Positions 8,584 through 17,050 of a stretch of 64,000 nt of DNA are shown here, in pieces (position 1 is the first letter of the stretch; each line of letters opens with the position of its first letter). The stretch comes from Bacillus sp. SD088 (GTDB lineage Bacteria; Bacillota; Bacilli; Bacillales; Bacillaceae_C). A program made the position numbers and the translations under genes. The stretch covers positions 43,229-107,228 of the forward strand of contig NZ_JADIJK010000018.1 of NCBI RefSeq assembly GCF_017355205.1, written 5' to 3'. The notes under the pieces were generated by a model. The model did no database searches, was not told the DNA's origin, and saw only the letters and a list, made by a program, of their open reading frames with translations.

Positions 8584-8669
8584 CTTATTTTTGCCTTTCG
8601 AAATTTAGGAATCATTTTTATATCTATATGATCCTTTTTAAAAAAAATCATAAAAAGTGACTTTTTTAC

Positions 8670-8779
8670 TTGAAAGTCAAAAAAGGTCAGTGTATAATAA
8701 AGCCATAAGGTCGAAATTGGTCAAAGTTTTCTTGCTGACCTTCACCTTTTTTACTATCAATTAGTCAAAGTTAGTTAAA
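8670..8779 (+). promoter_or_regulatory. clpE promoter with three CtsR operators
   Basis: TTGAAA (8670-8675) and TATAAT (8693-8698) are 17 bases apart, a near-consensus sigma-A promoter. Three direct heptad pairs of the CtsR type (RGTCAAA-NAN-RGTCAAA) are present: agtcaaaaaaggtcag (8675-8690, between the promoter boxes), ggtcgaaattggtcaaa (8709-8725) and agtcaaagttagttaaa (8763-8779). CtsR represses class III heat-shock genes, including clpE in B. subtilis, which also has several boxes. Confidence 0.88.
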
Positions 8780-8816
8780 ATCAAACAACGACTAAACAAT
8801 GGAGGATTGATGATGC

Positions 8817-10952
8817 ATGTTATGTGCTAAATGTCAAGCAAACCAAGCAAAGATCCATCTTCATCTAAATGTCAATGGACAAAAACAAACATTGCCTTTA
8901 TGTCAAGATTGTTATATACAGGAAAAGGAAAAATTGGGAGCTTCTATGGGAAATCCTTTTAATGGTTTTGGTGGTTTGGAAGACTTATTTGACAACTTTT
9001 CTCAAAATAGTCAAGGCCATTCACAACAAGCTGCCAAAACTTCGACAAAACAAAATGGTTTTCTAGATCAATTTGGTCGTAACCTAAATCATGCTGCAAA
9101 GGCTGGTTTAATTGATCCAATCATTGGAAGAGATGAGGAAATAAAAAGAACGATTGAGATACTCAATCGCCGAAATAAAAATAATCCAGTCCTAATTGGT
9201 GAACCAGGTGTTGGGAAGACCGCCATTGCAGAAGGACTAGCTCTAAAAATTATCCAACAGGATGTGCCTGCCAAATTAAAAAATAAAGAGGTTTATTTAC
9301 TTGATGTAGCCTCATTAGTAGCCAATACAGGGATCCGTGGACAATTTGAAGAACGGATGAAACAATTAATAACGGAATTACAGGAACGCAAAAATATTCT
9401 AGTCTTTATTGATGAAATTCATTTATTAGTTGGTGCTGGCTCAGCTGAAGGATCGATGGATGCCGGAAATATTCTTAAACCAGTTCTTGCTCGTGGTGAA
9501 TTGCAGGTCATTGGAGCAACAACATTGAAAGAGTATAGACAAATCGAAAAGGATGCTGCACTGGAAAGACGTTTTCAACCAGTACAAATTCAAGAACCTT
9601 CTCTAGAAAAGTCTTTGGACATTTTGTTCGGATTAAAAGAACAATATGAAAAATATCATCAAGTTCAATATAGTGATGAAGCTTTGAAAGCATGTGTCGA
9701 TTTATCTGCTCGCTATATTCAAGATCGATATCTCCCCGACAAAGCCATTGATTTGATGGATGAAGCCGGTTCTAAACTTAATTTGACCATTAAGGATGAA
9801 TCTCATGAAGCCATCCATCAACGACTTGCTGAAATCGATAAAGAAAAGCAAACTACTTTAAAGCAAGAAAACTATGAACTTGCAGCTAAATTAAGAGACG
9901 AAGAGGTAGAACTAGAGCACAAACTAAATACTACAACTTCTTCTGAATCACAGCTTACCGTCCATCCTGAGGATATCCAAAGCATTATTGAAAGGAAAAC
10001 AGGAATTCCAGTAGGAAAGTTACAAAGTGATGAACAACAAAAAATGAAGGAACTAGAAAAGAATTTAACAGCGCGAGTGATTGGGCAAGCTGAAGCCGTT
10101 AAAAAAGTTGCAAAAGCCATCCGTCGCAGCCGTGCTGGACTAAAAGACGAATATCGTCCAATTGGTTCATTTCTTTTTGTCGGTCCTACAGGGGTTGGGA
10201 AAACGGAATTAGCGAAAACTTTAACGGAAGAACTTTTCGGTACAAAAGAAGCCTTCGTTCGCCTAGATATGAGCGAATATATGGAAAAACATAGTGTGTC
10301 AAAATTAATTGGTTCACCTCCAGGCTATGTTGGCCATGACGAAGCAGGTCAATTAACTGAAAAGGTTCGCCGTAATCCTTACAGCATTATTCTATTAGAT
10401 GAAATTGAAAAAGCTCACCCTGATGTCCAACATATGTTTTTACAAATCCTTGAAGATGGTCGACTCACAGATAGTCAAGGTAGAACTGTAAGTTTCAAAG
10501 ATACGGTCATTATTATGACTAGTAACGCCGGAATTACTGAAAAACCAATTCATGTCGGCTTTCATCAAAGTGCAGCAATGAAGGAGACAAGTATCCTGCA
10601 ATCTCTCGGCTCGTTTTTCAAACCAGAGTTTTTAAACCGATTTGATAGCATTGTTGAGTTCAATTTATTAGAAAAGAATGATTTACTTCAAATTATTCAG
10701 TTGCTTTTAGATGAGCTCCAACATAAATTGCGTGCACATGATATGCATTTGGACATAACTGATGAGGTGAAAGAAAAATTACTTGAGGTTGGCTACCACC
10801 CTGATTTTGGGGCACGTCCACTTCGTAGAGCGATTCAAGAACAACTTGAAGATCAAATAGCCGATTTGGTCCTTGATCACAACCACGAAAAACATTTAAA
10901 AGCAATTGTAGAGGACCAAAAGATAACGATTGTTTCACAGTCTCATGAATAA
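8817..10952 (+). CDS. clpE: ATP-dependent Clp protease ATPase subunit ClpE
   Basis: This 711-residue Hsp100 unfoldase feeds substrates to ClpP. The N-terminal zinc finger that marks ClpE is present (Cys3, Cys6, Cys29, Cys32). It is followed by a flexible Gly/Asn/Gln-rich linker, the first AAA+ domain (Walker A GEPGVGKT 128-135), a UVR motif near 345-370 and the second AAA+ domain (Walker A GPTGVGKT at 456-463). The C-terminal D2-small domain ends near residue 705. Length is close to the B. subtilis protein. The ATG at 8817 has GGAGGA ten bases upstream. Three CtsR boxes indicate heat-shock control; in B. subtilis ClpE is made transiently and helps clear CtsR and aggregates. Confidence 0.95.
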   Translation: MLCAKCQANQAKIHLHLNVNGQKQTLPLCQDCYIQEKEKLGASMGNPFNGFGGLEDLFDNFSQNSQGHSQQAAKTSTKQNGFLDQFGRNLNHAAKAGLIDPIIGRDEEIKRTIEILNRRNKNNPVLIGEPGVGKTAIAEGLALKIIQQDVPAKLKNKEVYLLDVASLVANTGIRGQFEERMKQLITELQERKNILVFIDEIHLLVGAGSAEGSMDAGNILKPVLARGELQVIGATTLKEYRQIEKDAALERRFQPVQIQEPSLEKSLDILFGLKEQYEKYHQVQYSDEALKACVDLSARYIQDRYLPDKAIDLMDEAGSKLNLTIKDESHEAIHQRLAEIDKEKQTTLKQENYELAAKLRDEEVELEHKLNTTTSSESQLTVHPEDIQSIIERKTGIPVGKLQSDEQQKMKELEKNLTARVIGQAEAVKKVAKAIRRSRAGLKDEYRPIGSFLFVGPTGVGKTELAKTLTEELFGTKEAFVRLDMSEYMEKHSVSKLIGSPPGYVGHDEAGQLTEKVRRNPYSIILLDEIEKAHPDVQHMFLQILEDGRLTDSQGRTVSFKDTVIIMTSNAGITEKPIHVGFHQSAAMKETSILQSLGSFFKPEFLNRFDSIVEFNLLEKNDLLQIIQLLLDELQHKLRAHDMHLDITDEVKEKLLEVGYHPDFGARPLRRAIQEQLEDQIADLVLDHNHEKHLKAIVEDQKITIVSQSHE

Positions 10953-11000
10953 TGAATTTCCCATCTCGTTATCCAATCAACTGTCAGTGAATCATTACCA

Positions 11001-11047
11001 AAGAAAGAGATTGCCGCTTCCAAAAAGTGGCAATCTCTTTCTCTTTT
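11001..11047. terminator. Two-way terminator after clpE
   Basis: AAGAGATTGCC pairs with GGCAATCTCTT, followed by a CTTTTTT run on the plus strand. It lies between clpE and a convergent SDR gene. Confidence 0.88.
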
Positions 11048-11069
11048 TTAAAATGCTAGATAACGGAGA

Positions 11070-11864
11070 TTATAGTAATGTTTCAGCTCCGTCGATATAA
11101 ATTTCTGATCCCGTAATATGGCTTGAAGCATCTGATGCTAAAAAGTGGATAAGGTCAGCCACCTGTTCTGGTTGTCCAGGTGCATCTTCAAGTGGATGAC
11201 TTCCTTCCGGATATTGAACAGGGATTTTAACCTTTTGCAATTTATCTTGCTCAGGATGAGTATTTTCGCCAATATTCGTTTCAATAGCGCCTGGACAAAT
11301 AATATTCACACGAATCTTGTAAGAGGCCAATTCCAAAGCAGCCATTTTCCCAAAGGCCATTTGTCCAGCTTTTGAGCTGCTGTATGCAGACATCCCTGTT
11401 CCAGAAAACTTCCGATTGCCGTTGATTGAACTTGTAATAATGATACTCCCTCCCTCTTCTTTTAAGTGAGGAATAGAATATTTGACAGTTAAAAAAGTAC
11501 TTTTTAAGTTGGTTGTCAGCGTATGATCCCATTCTTCCGGCTCGAAATCTTCAATTGGGGTCACAACACCATTGATTCCTGCATTTGCAAAAACAATATC
11601 AAGTCTTGCAAATTCCGCCATCACTTGTTTCATCCCAGCTTCAACTCTTTCAGGATCTGATAAATCAACATCTACATTCATAGCTTTGGACCCTATATTC
11701 TCAATCTCTTGCTTTATTTTCTCTGCTTTTTCTTCTTTTAAGTCGAATAATGCAACAGATGCTCCTGCTTTCGCTAATTGTATAGCACTGGCAGCCCCAA
11801 TTCCTGAAGATGCTCCAGTTACAATCGCAACTTTACCGGTTAAGGACATTTTTTTACTCTCCAT
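11070..11864 (-). CDS. SDR family oxidoreductase
   Basis: This 264-residue classical short-chain dehydrogenase has the cofactor motif TGASSGIG (16-23), NAG at 94-96, Ser145 and the catalytic Tyr161-x3-Lys165 (YSSSK). Asp41 after the second strand suggests NAD rather than NADP. The end GSEIYIDGAETLL is typical of the family. The substrate cannot be read from sequence; many relatives are annotated as glucose 1-dehydrogenase or 3-oxoacyl-ACP reductase. The ATG is preceded by GGAGGG. It stands alone between two terminators or hairpins. Confidence 0.85.
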   Translation of the reverse strand: MESKKMSLTGKVAIVTGASSGIGAASAIQLAKAGASVALFDLKEEKAEKIKQEIENIGSKAMNVDVDLSDPERVEAGMKQVMAEFARLDIVFANAGINGVVTPIEDFEPEEWDHTLTTNLKSTFLTVKYSIPHLKEEGGSIIITSSINGNRKFSGTGMSAYSSSKAGQMAFGKMAALELASYKIRVNIICPGAIETNIGENTHPEQDKLQKVKIPVQYPEGSHPLEDAPGQPEQVADLIHFLASDASSHITGSEIYIDGAETLL

Positions 11865-12244
11865 GTAAAATCCCTCCTCAGCGGTAAGTTTACCCAGACT
11901 TCAAAATTTTACTCCATTCGCATACACAAAAGAGGCCGTCCGAGGCTCAAGCGATCAAGATTCGATACAGTTACTTTTTTTGTATTTCGTCACTTTCTCC
12001 AAATTTCCCCTTCTTAATCTTAATAGTAAAGCTCCGCGATCCATCTAAAGTGGATCGCGGAGCTTTAACATTCCCCCTAAATCAATTGTATATGTGCTGT
12101 TTGTATAGACATCTTTATTTTAAAGAGGAGCAACCCTTTATCCCGCATTTCTGACAAGAACCTCAATAAATGCAGATCCATTTTATCTTCGATCCTATTG
12201 ATCGTTCTATGATCGCTTCCAAATCTCTTATATGTAAAAACTGT
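11865..12244. other. Gene-free stretch with a strong hairpin and a repeat fragment
   Basis: It holds the 17-base-pair hairpin at 12027-12067 and, around 12125-12150, a fragment (ctttatcccgcat) of the repeat seen at 1-178 and 16735-16815. I found no convincing reading frame. Confidence 0.4.
12027..12067. terminator. Perfect 17-base-pair hairpin without U tract
   Basis: taaagctccgcgatcca and tggatcgcggagcttta pair perfectly around a seven-base loop. No strong T run follows on either strand. It could end transcription of the spo0E-like gene (minus strand), but its GC-rich arm and lack of U tract make this uncertain. Confidence 0.5.
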
Positions 12245-12499
12245 CTATTTTGCTGTTTGAAGTTTTTGCTGTTTAACAAATTGATTATTCACGCTTTTTC
12301 TTGGAATTCTACTTTGATTGGAGTTTCTTGTCACTTGGTACGCTTGATAGTATTGATTCATCATTGAATCTAGTTCTTGGCTGCAAACTATTGTTTTTTC
12401 TGCGTTCAAGCCATATAACTCACCAAATAAATACATTTCTTTACGCTTTTCTTGAATTTGCGCTAATAACATTTTTTGATCTTTTGCGCTATAATACAT
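12245..12499 (-). CDS. Spo0E family aspartyl-phosphate phosphatase
   Basis: This 84-residue protein has the family signature in two helices: EMYLFGELYGLNAEKTIVCS followed by QELDSMMNQYY. The SQELD motif is used by Spo0E, YisI and YnzD to remove phosphate from Spo0A~P and so delay sporulation. The ATG at 12499 was chosen because GGAGGAG lies eight bases upstream. The C-terminal tail is basic and rich in Gln and Asn. B. subtilis has several paralogues, and I cannot say which one this represents. Confidence 0.85.
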   Translation of the reverse strand: MYYSAKDQKMLLAQIQEKRKEMYLFGELYGLNAEKTIVCSQELDSMMNQYYQAYQVTRNSNQSRIPRKSVNNQFVKQQKLQTAK

Positions 12500-12874
12500 A
12501 CCCCGTTCTCCTCCAATTAATTTCCTCAAAACTCAACTATGACATTATCTCAACATTATTATTAAAAGTAAATAGATTCGCAAAAGTAGACATTTTTTTT
12601 AACCTTTATCATCAATTGTTCACATTTTCCTATAAAAACGCCTAGTTTTCACTGTCAAATAAACAGAATTACGCAATTTTTTTATGTTAAATAAAAAAAT
12701 AGTCAGTTTTTGTCGCCTCATTTGTTCTATAGACCCCTTTTCTCACCGTTTCACTCATCATTACAAAAATTTCTTTTCTTTAACAGCTGTCATCTAAAAT
12801 TTATTGAACCGTAATGTTATTCTAATAAAATGAAGGGTACAATGGTAATAACAATAGAAAAAGCGGTGAATGAT
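12500..12874. other. AT-rich intergenic region
   Basis: This 375-base gap separates the divergent spo0E-like and acyltransferase genes and must hold both promoters. It is very AT-rich, and several weak -10-like boxes are possible. I see no clear operator, repeat or small gene. Confidence 0.3.
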
Positions 12875-13918
12875 ATGGCAAATAGAGATTCTTATTTTGA
12901 TAATGCAAGGTTTATTTTAATTTTTTTAGTGGTATTTGGCCATTTGATTCAATCTTATGTTGATGCGAATACATTCGTTGCGACACTTTATAAATTCATC
13001 TATGCATTCCATATGCCAGCCTTTATCTTGATCTCAGGTTATTTTGCAAAAGGAATTTACCAAAAAGGCTATATTAAGAAAATAACAAAGAAACTAATTA
13101 TCCCTTATCTGATTTTCCAGGGTATTTACTCTATTTTTTATTATTTTCAATTAGGGAAATCCTCATTGGAGCTTGATTTACTAAATCCTCATTGGTCACT
13201 ATGGTTCCTACTAAGCCTGTTCTTCTGGCATTTGATGTTATTAGCATTCAATAAGTGGAAACCCATATATGCAATAGCATGTGCGCTTATTATTGGCTTG
13301 GCTGTTGGCTATATTGATTGGGTTTCAAATTATTTAAGCTTGTCTAGAACATTTGTGTTTTTCCCTTTCTTTCTTATCGGCTTTTATTTAAAGAAAGAAC
13401 ATTTTCAAAAAGTCGCTTCTTCTCAGGCAAAGTTATGGGCTGCCATACCGATTCTGGCTTATGTTATTCTACTGATCATCTTTCCTAATTTAAATGAAAC
13501 GTGGTTACTTGGCTCCAAACCTTATAGTCAATTACAGAACATAACCATTCTCGGCATCTTTACGAGAACAGGAGTCTATGCCTTAAATTTAATTATGGCA
13601 GGTTGCTTTTTCGCATTCGTGCCTCGTAAAAGAGTCTTTTTTACAAAATGGGGACGCAATACACTTTATGTTTACTTGTTACACGGCTTCATCATCCGCA
13701 CATTTAGAGGAAGCAGTGTAGAGAATTATTTAGATCCCATGCAAAGCATGCTCATCTTAGTAATTGTTTCCTTTGGGGTAACACTTCTTCTTTCAAGCAA
13801 ATTAGTAACAACGATTGTCCAACCTTTTATTGAATTAAAATGGTCAAGATGGACACAATTCCTTAAAAATCTAAAGGAACCCAAAAATGAGGCATATAAA
13901 AACACAACAACTGATTAG
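12875..13918 (+). CDS. Acyltransferase 3 family membrane protein
   Basis: This 347-residue integral membrane protein has about ten hydrophobic segments. The first segment carries the family hallmarks DNARFILIFLVVFGH and, after it, FHMPAFILISGYFAK, which place the catalytic His and the substrate-binding region of Acyl_transf_3 proteins. These enzymes O-acylate sugars or cell-wall polymers using acyl-CoA. YkrP and fucose 4-O-acetylase-like proteins are the closest in feel. The ATG at 12875 has GGTGA eight bases upstream; earlier in-frame ATGs lack a site. The stop codon lies within the terminator loop area. The acceptor is unknown. Confidence 0.8.
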   Translation: MANRDSYFDNARFILIFLVVFGHLIQSYVDANTFVATLYKFIYAFHMPAFILISGYFAKGIYQKGYIKKITKKLIIPYLIFQGIYSIFYYFQLGKSSLELDLLNPHWSLWFLLSLFFWHLMLLAFNKWKPIYAIACALIIGLAVGYIDWVSNYLSLSRTFVFFPFFLIGFYLKKEHFQKVASSQAKLWAAIPILAYVILLIIFPNLNETWLLGSKPYSQLQNITILGIFTRTGVYALNLIMAGCFFAFVPRKRVFFTKWGRNTLYVYLLHGFIIRTFRGSSVENYLDPMQSMLILVIVSFGVTLLLSSKLVTTIVQPFIELKWSRWTQFLKNLKEPKNEAYKNTTTD

Positions 13919-13934
13919 TTGTTGTGTTTTTTAT
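13898..13934. terminator. Two-way terminator containing a stop codon
   Basis: AAAAACACAACAACT pairs perfectly with AGTTGTTGTGTTTTT around the loop GATT. The acyltransferase stop TAG lies in the loop-proximal stem, and the convergent ddh gene ends just beyond. Confidence 0.9.
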
Positions 13935-13935
13935 A

Positions 13936-14922
13936 TTACAATAGTTCTTTTCGTAAAGCCGCTGGAGATTTTGGGGATAAGAGCCCGATTGGAACATCAA
14001 ATACTGTCTTAGCTCCGCTATCTCCCGTTTGATGCATTTTATAAGCTGCACGTGCATAAGCGACCAACACGCTGGCTGTATATTCAGGGTTACTATCCAA
14101 TTTCAAAGAGAATTCCATTATTTGTGAATGATCTTCTCCAGTATTTCCACTTCTAATTACGAAACCACCGTGAGGCATCTTTGTGTGATTAGCTTGAAAT
14201 TCTTCTTCAGTAATAAAATGAACCGTTGTATGATAATCGGCAAAATAATGAGGCATTGTTTTAATGACTTCTTCAATCTCCGCTGTATTGGCACCATCTT
14301 TTGGTACTACATAACATTCGCGTAAATGTTTCTCATTCGTTGCCAAATCTGGATGTTCACCATTTCGAACACGATTTACCGCTTCCTCAATCGGTAGTGT
14401 GTATTGAACCGCTAATTTCACCCCTTCTACACGACGAACAGCATCAGAATGCCCTTGGCTTAATCCTTTTCCCCAGAATGTATATGTATCTCCAACTGGT
14501 AAAATGGTTTCTCCTAACAATCTATTCATCGAGAACATGCCTGGGTCCCAACCAACGGAAATGATACTCACTTTTTCCGACTTTTTCGCTACCTCGTCCA
14601 TCTTTGCAAAGTACTCAGGAATTTTCGCATGTGTATCAAAACTGTCAATCGTATTAAATAAGGTAGATAGCTCAGGACCTTGTTCTGGTAAATCCGTTGC
14701 AGAGCCACCACATAAAATCATAACATCAATTTTATCTTGATACTGTTCTACATTTGTAAATGATTCGACTTTTACATTTGTACCAAGCGGCTTAACACTC
14801 GAGGGATCACGTCTCGAAAAGACAGCAACAAGCTCTAAATCATCATTTACTTGAATAGATGCTTCGACACCTCTTCCCAAATTACCATAACCGACAATAC
14901 CAATTTTAATTTTGTTATCCAT
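13936..14922 (-). CDS. ddh: meso-diaminopimelate D-dehydrogenase
   Basis: This 328-residue NADPH enzyme converts L-tetrahydrodipicolinate to meso-diaminopimelate in one step, bypassing the acylated branch of lysine and peptidoglycan precursor synthesis. Signatures are GIVGYGNLGRG at the N-terminus, FSRRDP, CGGSATDLPEQGP, the NADP/substrate stretch SVGWDPGMFSMNRLLGE and GKGLSQGHSDAVRR. Length is typical (about 326). This enzyme is present in only some Bacillaceae and is absent from B. subtilis. The ATG has GGGAGGG upstream. The gene stands alone next to a repeat fragment at 14955-15000. Confidence 0.95.
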   Translation of the reverse strand: MDNKIKIGIVGYGNLGRGVEASIQVNDDLELVAVFSRRDPSSVKPLGTNVKVESFTNVEQYQDKIDVMILCGGSATDLPEQGPELSTLFNTIDSFDTHAKIPEYFAKMDEVAKKSEKVSIISVGWDPGMFSMNRLLGETILPVGDTYTFWGKGLSQGHSDAVRRVEGVKLAVQYTLPIEEAVNRVRNGEHPDLATNEKHLRECYVVPKDGANTAEIEEVIKTMPHYFADYHTTVHFITEEEFQANHTKMPHGGFVIRSGNTGEDHSQIMEFSLKLDSNPEYTASVLVAYARAAYKMHQTGDSGAKTVFDVPIGLLSPKSPAALRKELL

Positions 14923-14954
14923 AAAATTCCCTCCCGTGATTAAAATGTTGCTAG

Positions 14955-15002
14955 TGCGTGTTCAAGGCTGTGTTATTTTCACCGGACTTTTTGAACATTT
15001 TC
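14955..15002. repeat. Short element with inverted ends
   Basis: The sequence runs from gcgtgttcaagg to ctttttgaacatt. The ends match those of the larger repeat at 58707-59127 (gcgtgttcaaaaagg and actttttgaacatcc). It looks like an internally deleted copy. Confidence 0.55.
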
Positions 15003-15004
15003 TA

Positions 15005-16360
15005 CTAACCAATAATAACTCTTTCTTTCGGATAATGAAAATCTGGCTCCTTTTCATTATTGGACATTGTTAGCAAAAAAGACAGAATCCCAATTCTCCC
15101 GATAAACATCAGTAAGATCAATAATGATTTACCTATAATGGACAAATCTGCTGTAATACCCATAGAAGCCCCACAGGTACCAAATGCGGAAGCAACCTCA
15201 AAAATAATGGAAAGCAAACTTTCATCCTCTGTCAGAGATAAAATAAAAATAGAGACTCCTGCCAAAATAACAGCTAGCATTAATACAACTAAAGATTTTA
15301 TCACATCTTCGTGATGAATTTCCCGATTAAAGACTTTTATATTTGATCTTCCCCTGGCAAAGTGGAACAAAAATAATAAATTTAATGCAAATGTCGTGGT
15401 TCGTATTCCTCCCCCAACAGAGCTAGGTGAAGCACCAATAAACATAAGCGTTGACATAAATAAGGTTGTTGAAGGGGTTAGTTGATTTATATCCAGTGTT
15501 ACCAGTCCTGCACTTCTCATCGAAGTGGATTGGAATAAAGAGTAAAAAAGAGCCTCATGCCAAGACTTCCCGACAAAAAAATGACTAAACTCAATTAACA
15601 AGATAATAATTGTACCTCCACCTAATAACAAGAAATAGGTAGTCGTTGTAATTTTAGTGAATAAGGTAAAACGAAAACGAATATTTTCTTCCTTATGTGT
15701 AAGAAAATTCTTCACTTCAATCCATACTGGAAATCCAATAGCTCCCAACACGATTAAAATCATCGTCACAAACTGAACAAAATAATCATCGGCGAAAGCA
15801 ACTAGAGAATTGCCTGTTATATCAAAACCAGCATTGGTTGTTGCACTTATCGAAGCAAATATTCCTTGTAAGTAGGCTTCCTGCCAAGAAGAATACTCTC
15901 TTAAAAAATATGTCCCTAATATCAACGCACCAATCAACTCAATAATTAAAATGATATAGACTATTTGTTTTAATAAAGCAACTAGCCCAGAAAGGTTTAA
16001 TTGATTTTGGTCTGTTCTAATCAATTTTCTTTGTTTTAAGCCAACTTTCTTGCCAATGAATAACCAAAAAAAGGTACTGATCGACATAATGCCAATCCCA
16101 CCAATTTGTAAAACCAGCATTAGAAGAAAAATGCCTTGGGTCGTAAACGTATCGACAATACTAACGGTTGTCAAACCTGTAACACTGACTGCACTTGCCG
16201 CTGTAAAAACAGCATCCATAAACGACCAATCCGCTCCAGGCTTCCGTGCAAAGGGCAAACTTAATGCAATAGCAGATAAAGCTACGGTAATAAAATAATA
16301 AGTAACTAGCATGCGAAATGGCGTAATTTTCGTTATCTTATTTTTCTTCAAGTGTTTCAT
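15005..16360 (-). CDS. ktrD: Potassium uptake channel subunit KtrD (TrkH/KtrB family)
   Basis: This 451-residue protein has the four-repeat membrane-pore-membrane fold of Ktr/Trk channels. Filter-like turns can be seen in SAVSVTGLTTV, ATTNAGFDITG, SMRSAGL and GTCGASMG. Such subunits form a dimer that takes up K+ together with sodium or protons, gated by a cytoplasmic RCK ring (KtrC or KtrA). No RCK partner gene is adjacent, as with the unlinked ktrC and ktrD of B. subtilis. The ATG has GGAGGAACA upstream. No c-di-AMP riboswitch is evident. KtrB is an alternative assignment; the lack of a ktrA neighbour favours KtrD. Confidence 0.85.
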   Translation of the reverse strand: MKHLKKNKITKITPFRMLVTYYFITVALSAIALSLPFARKPGADWSFMDAVFTAASAVSVTGLTTVSIVDTFTTQGIFLLMLVLQIGGIGIMSISTFFWLFIGKKVGLKQRKLIRTDQNQLNLSGLVALLKQIVYIILIIELIGALILGTYFLREYSSWQEAYLQGIFASISATTNAGFDITGNSLVAFADDYFVQFVTMILIVLGAIGFPVWIEVKNFLTHKEENIRFRFTLFTKITTTTYFLLLGGGTIIILLIEFSHFFVGKSWHEALFYSLFQSTSMRSAGLVTLDINQLTPSTTLFMSTLMFIGASPSSVGGGIRTTTFALNLLFLFHFARGRSNIKVFNREIHHEDVIKSLVVLMLAVILAGVSIFILSLTEDESLLSIIFEVASAFGTCGASMGITADLSIIGKSLLILLMFIGRIGILSFLLTMSNNEKEPDFHYPKERVIIG

Positions 16361-16539
16361 TCAGTGTGTTCCTCCAGACCAAGCATTCTTCTATCATAAA
16401 ACAAAAATTTATTCCTGAAAAGATGTATTATCAAGTATCTTCCTTATAATACATATATAACAAATTCTATTGTAAATTTCCATGAATCCTTTGAAATATT
16501 TCGAACCATACTAAAGATAAATGTAAAGGAGGAGTTACA

Positions 16540-16734
16540 ATGGCTAACCAAAGTAATAAATTATTAGTTCCTGGGGTTGAACAATACATGGATCAAATTA
16601 AATATGAAATTGCTCAAGAATTCGGTGTATCCCTTGGTTCAGATACAGTTTCAAGAGCAAACGGCTCAGTTGGTGGAGAAGTCACCAAGCGCCTAGTAAA
16701 ACAAGCCCAAGCACAATTAAATGGCAAAAAATAA
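16540..16734 (+). CDS. sspD: Small acid-soluble spore protein, alpha/beta type
   Basis: This 64-residue protein saturates spore DNA and protects it from UV, heat and oxidation. It has the two conserved family blocks: [20 protein letters not shown], which contains the Gpr protease cut site, and [30 protein letters not shown] precedes the ATG. In B. subtilis sspD lies near ktrD (ykrM), which supports the symbol, but all alpha/beta SASPs are alike and another paralogue is possible. It should be transcribed by sigma-G late in the forespore. Confidence 0.93.
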   Translation: MANQSNKLLVPGVEQYMDQIKYEIAQEFGVSLGSDTVSRANGSVGGEVTKRLVKQAQAQLNGKK

Positions 16735-16815
16735 AGTGAAACTTCAATCCGTGGAGGTTTTCCCCCATTGATTGGAGTTGTATCAACTGGGTTTTTACTG
16801 CCCGTTGATACAGGA
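16735..16815 (+). repeat. Fragment of TTACTGCCCGTTGAT-type repeat
   Basis: The start aagtgaaacttcaatcc and the end ttttactgcccgttgatac resemble text at 37072 and at 67-107. It includes short inverted stretches (tttcccccattgattgg) and may also end the sspD transcript. Confidence 0.55.
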
Positions 16816-16823
16816 TAAAATAA

Positions 16824-17028
16824 AGAGGCTGGACAAAACTAAAATGTTAAGCTCCAAGACGAACAATGTATTACTTAGCGAAAGAAATATATGTAGACTC
16901 CTGCGGAAAGTGTGAGTTGGCAAGACCTCGGAAGGCGAAGCCTGAGGAGGCTTGCCACTCGCCCGCGTAAAGCGAAGTATATTTCCGGAGCGAGTATATG
17001 GTGAAAACACTCTTGCTCCAGCCTCTTT
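16824..17028 (-). repeat. GAGGCTGGGACAAAA-type repeat, copy 2 (long form)
   Basis: The ends agaggctgg and ccagcctct are inverted. The interior contains actcctgcggaaagtg, a nested inverted pair (ggcttgcc/ggcaag) and cgaagtatatttccggagcgag. At 205 bases it is the longest copy without an insertion. Confidence 0.85.
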
Positions 17029-17050
17029 CTATTTTCCCACAAAGTTATAG

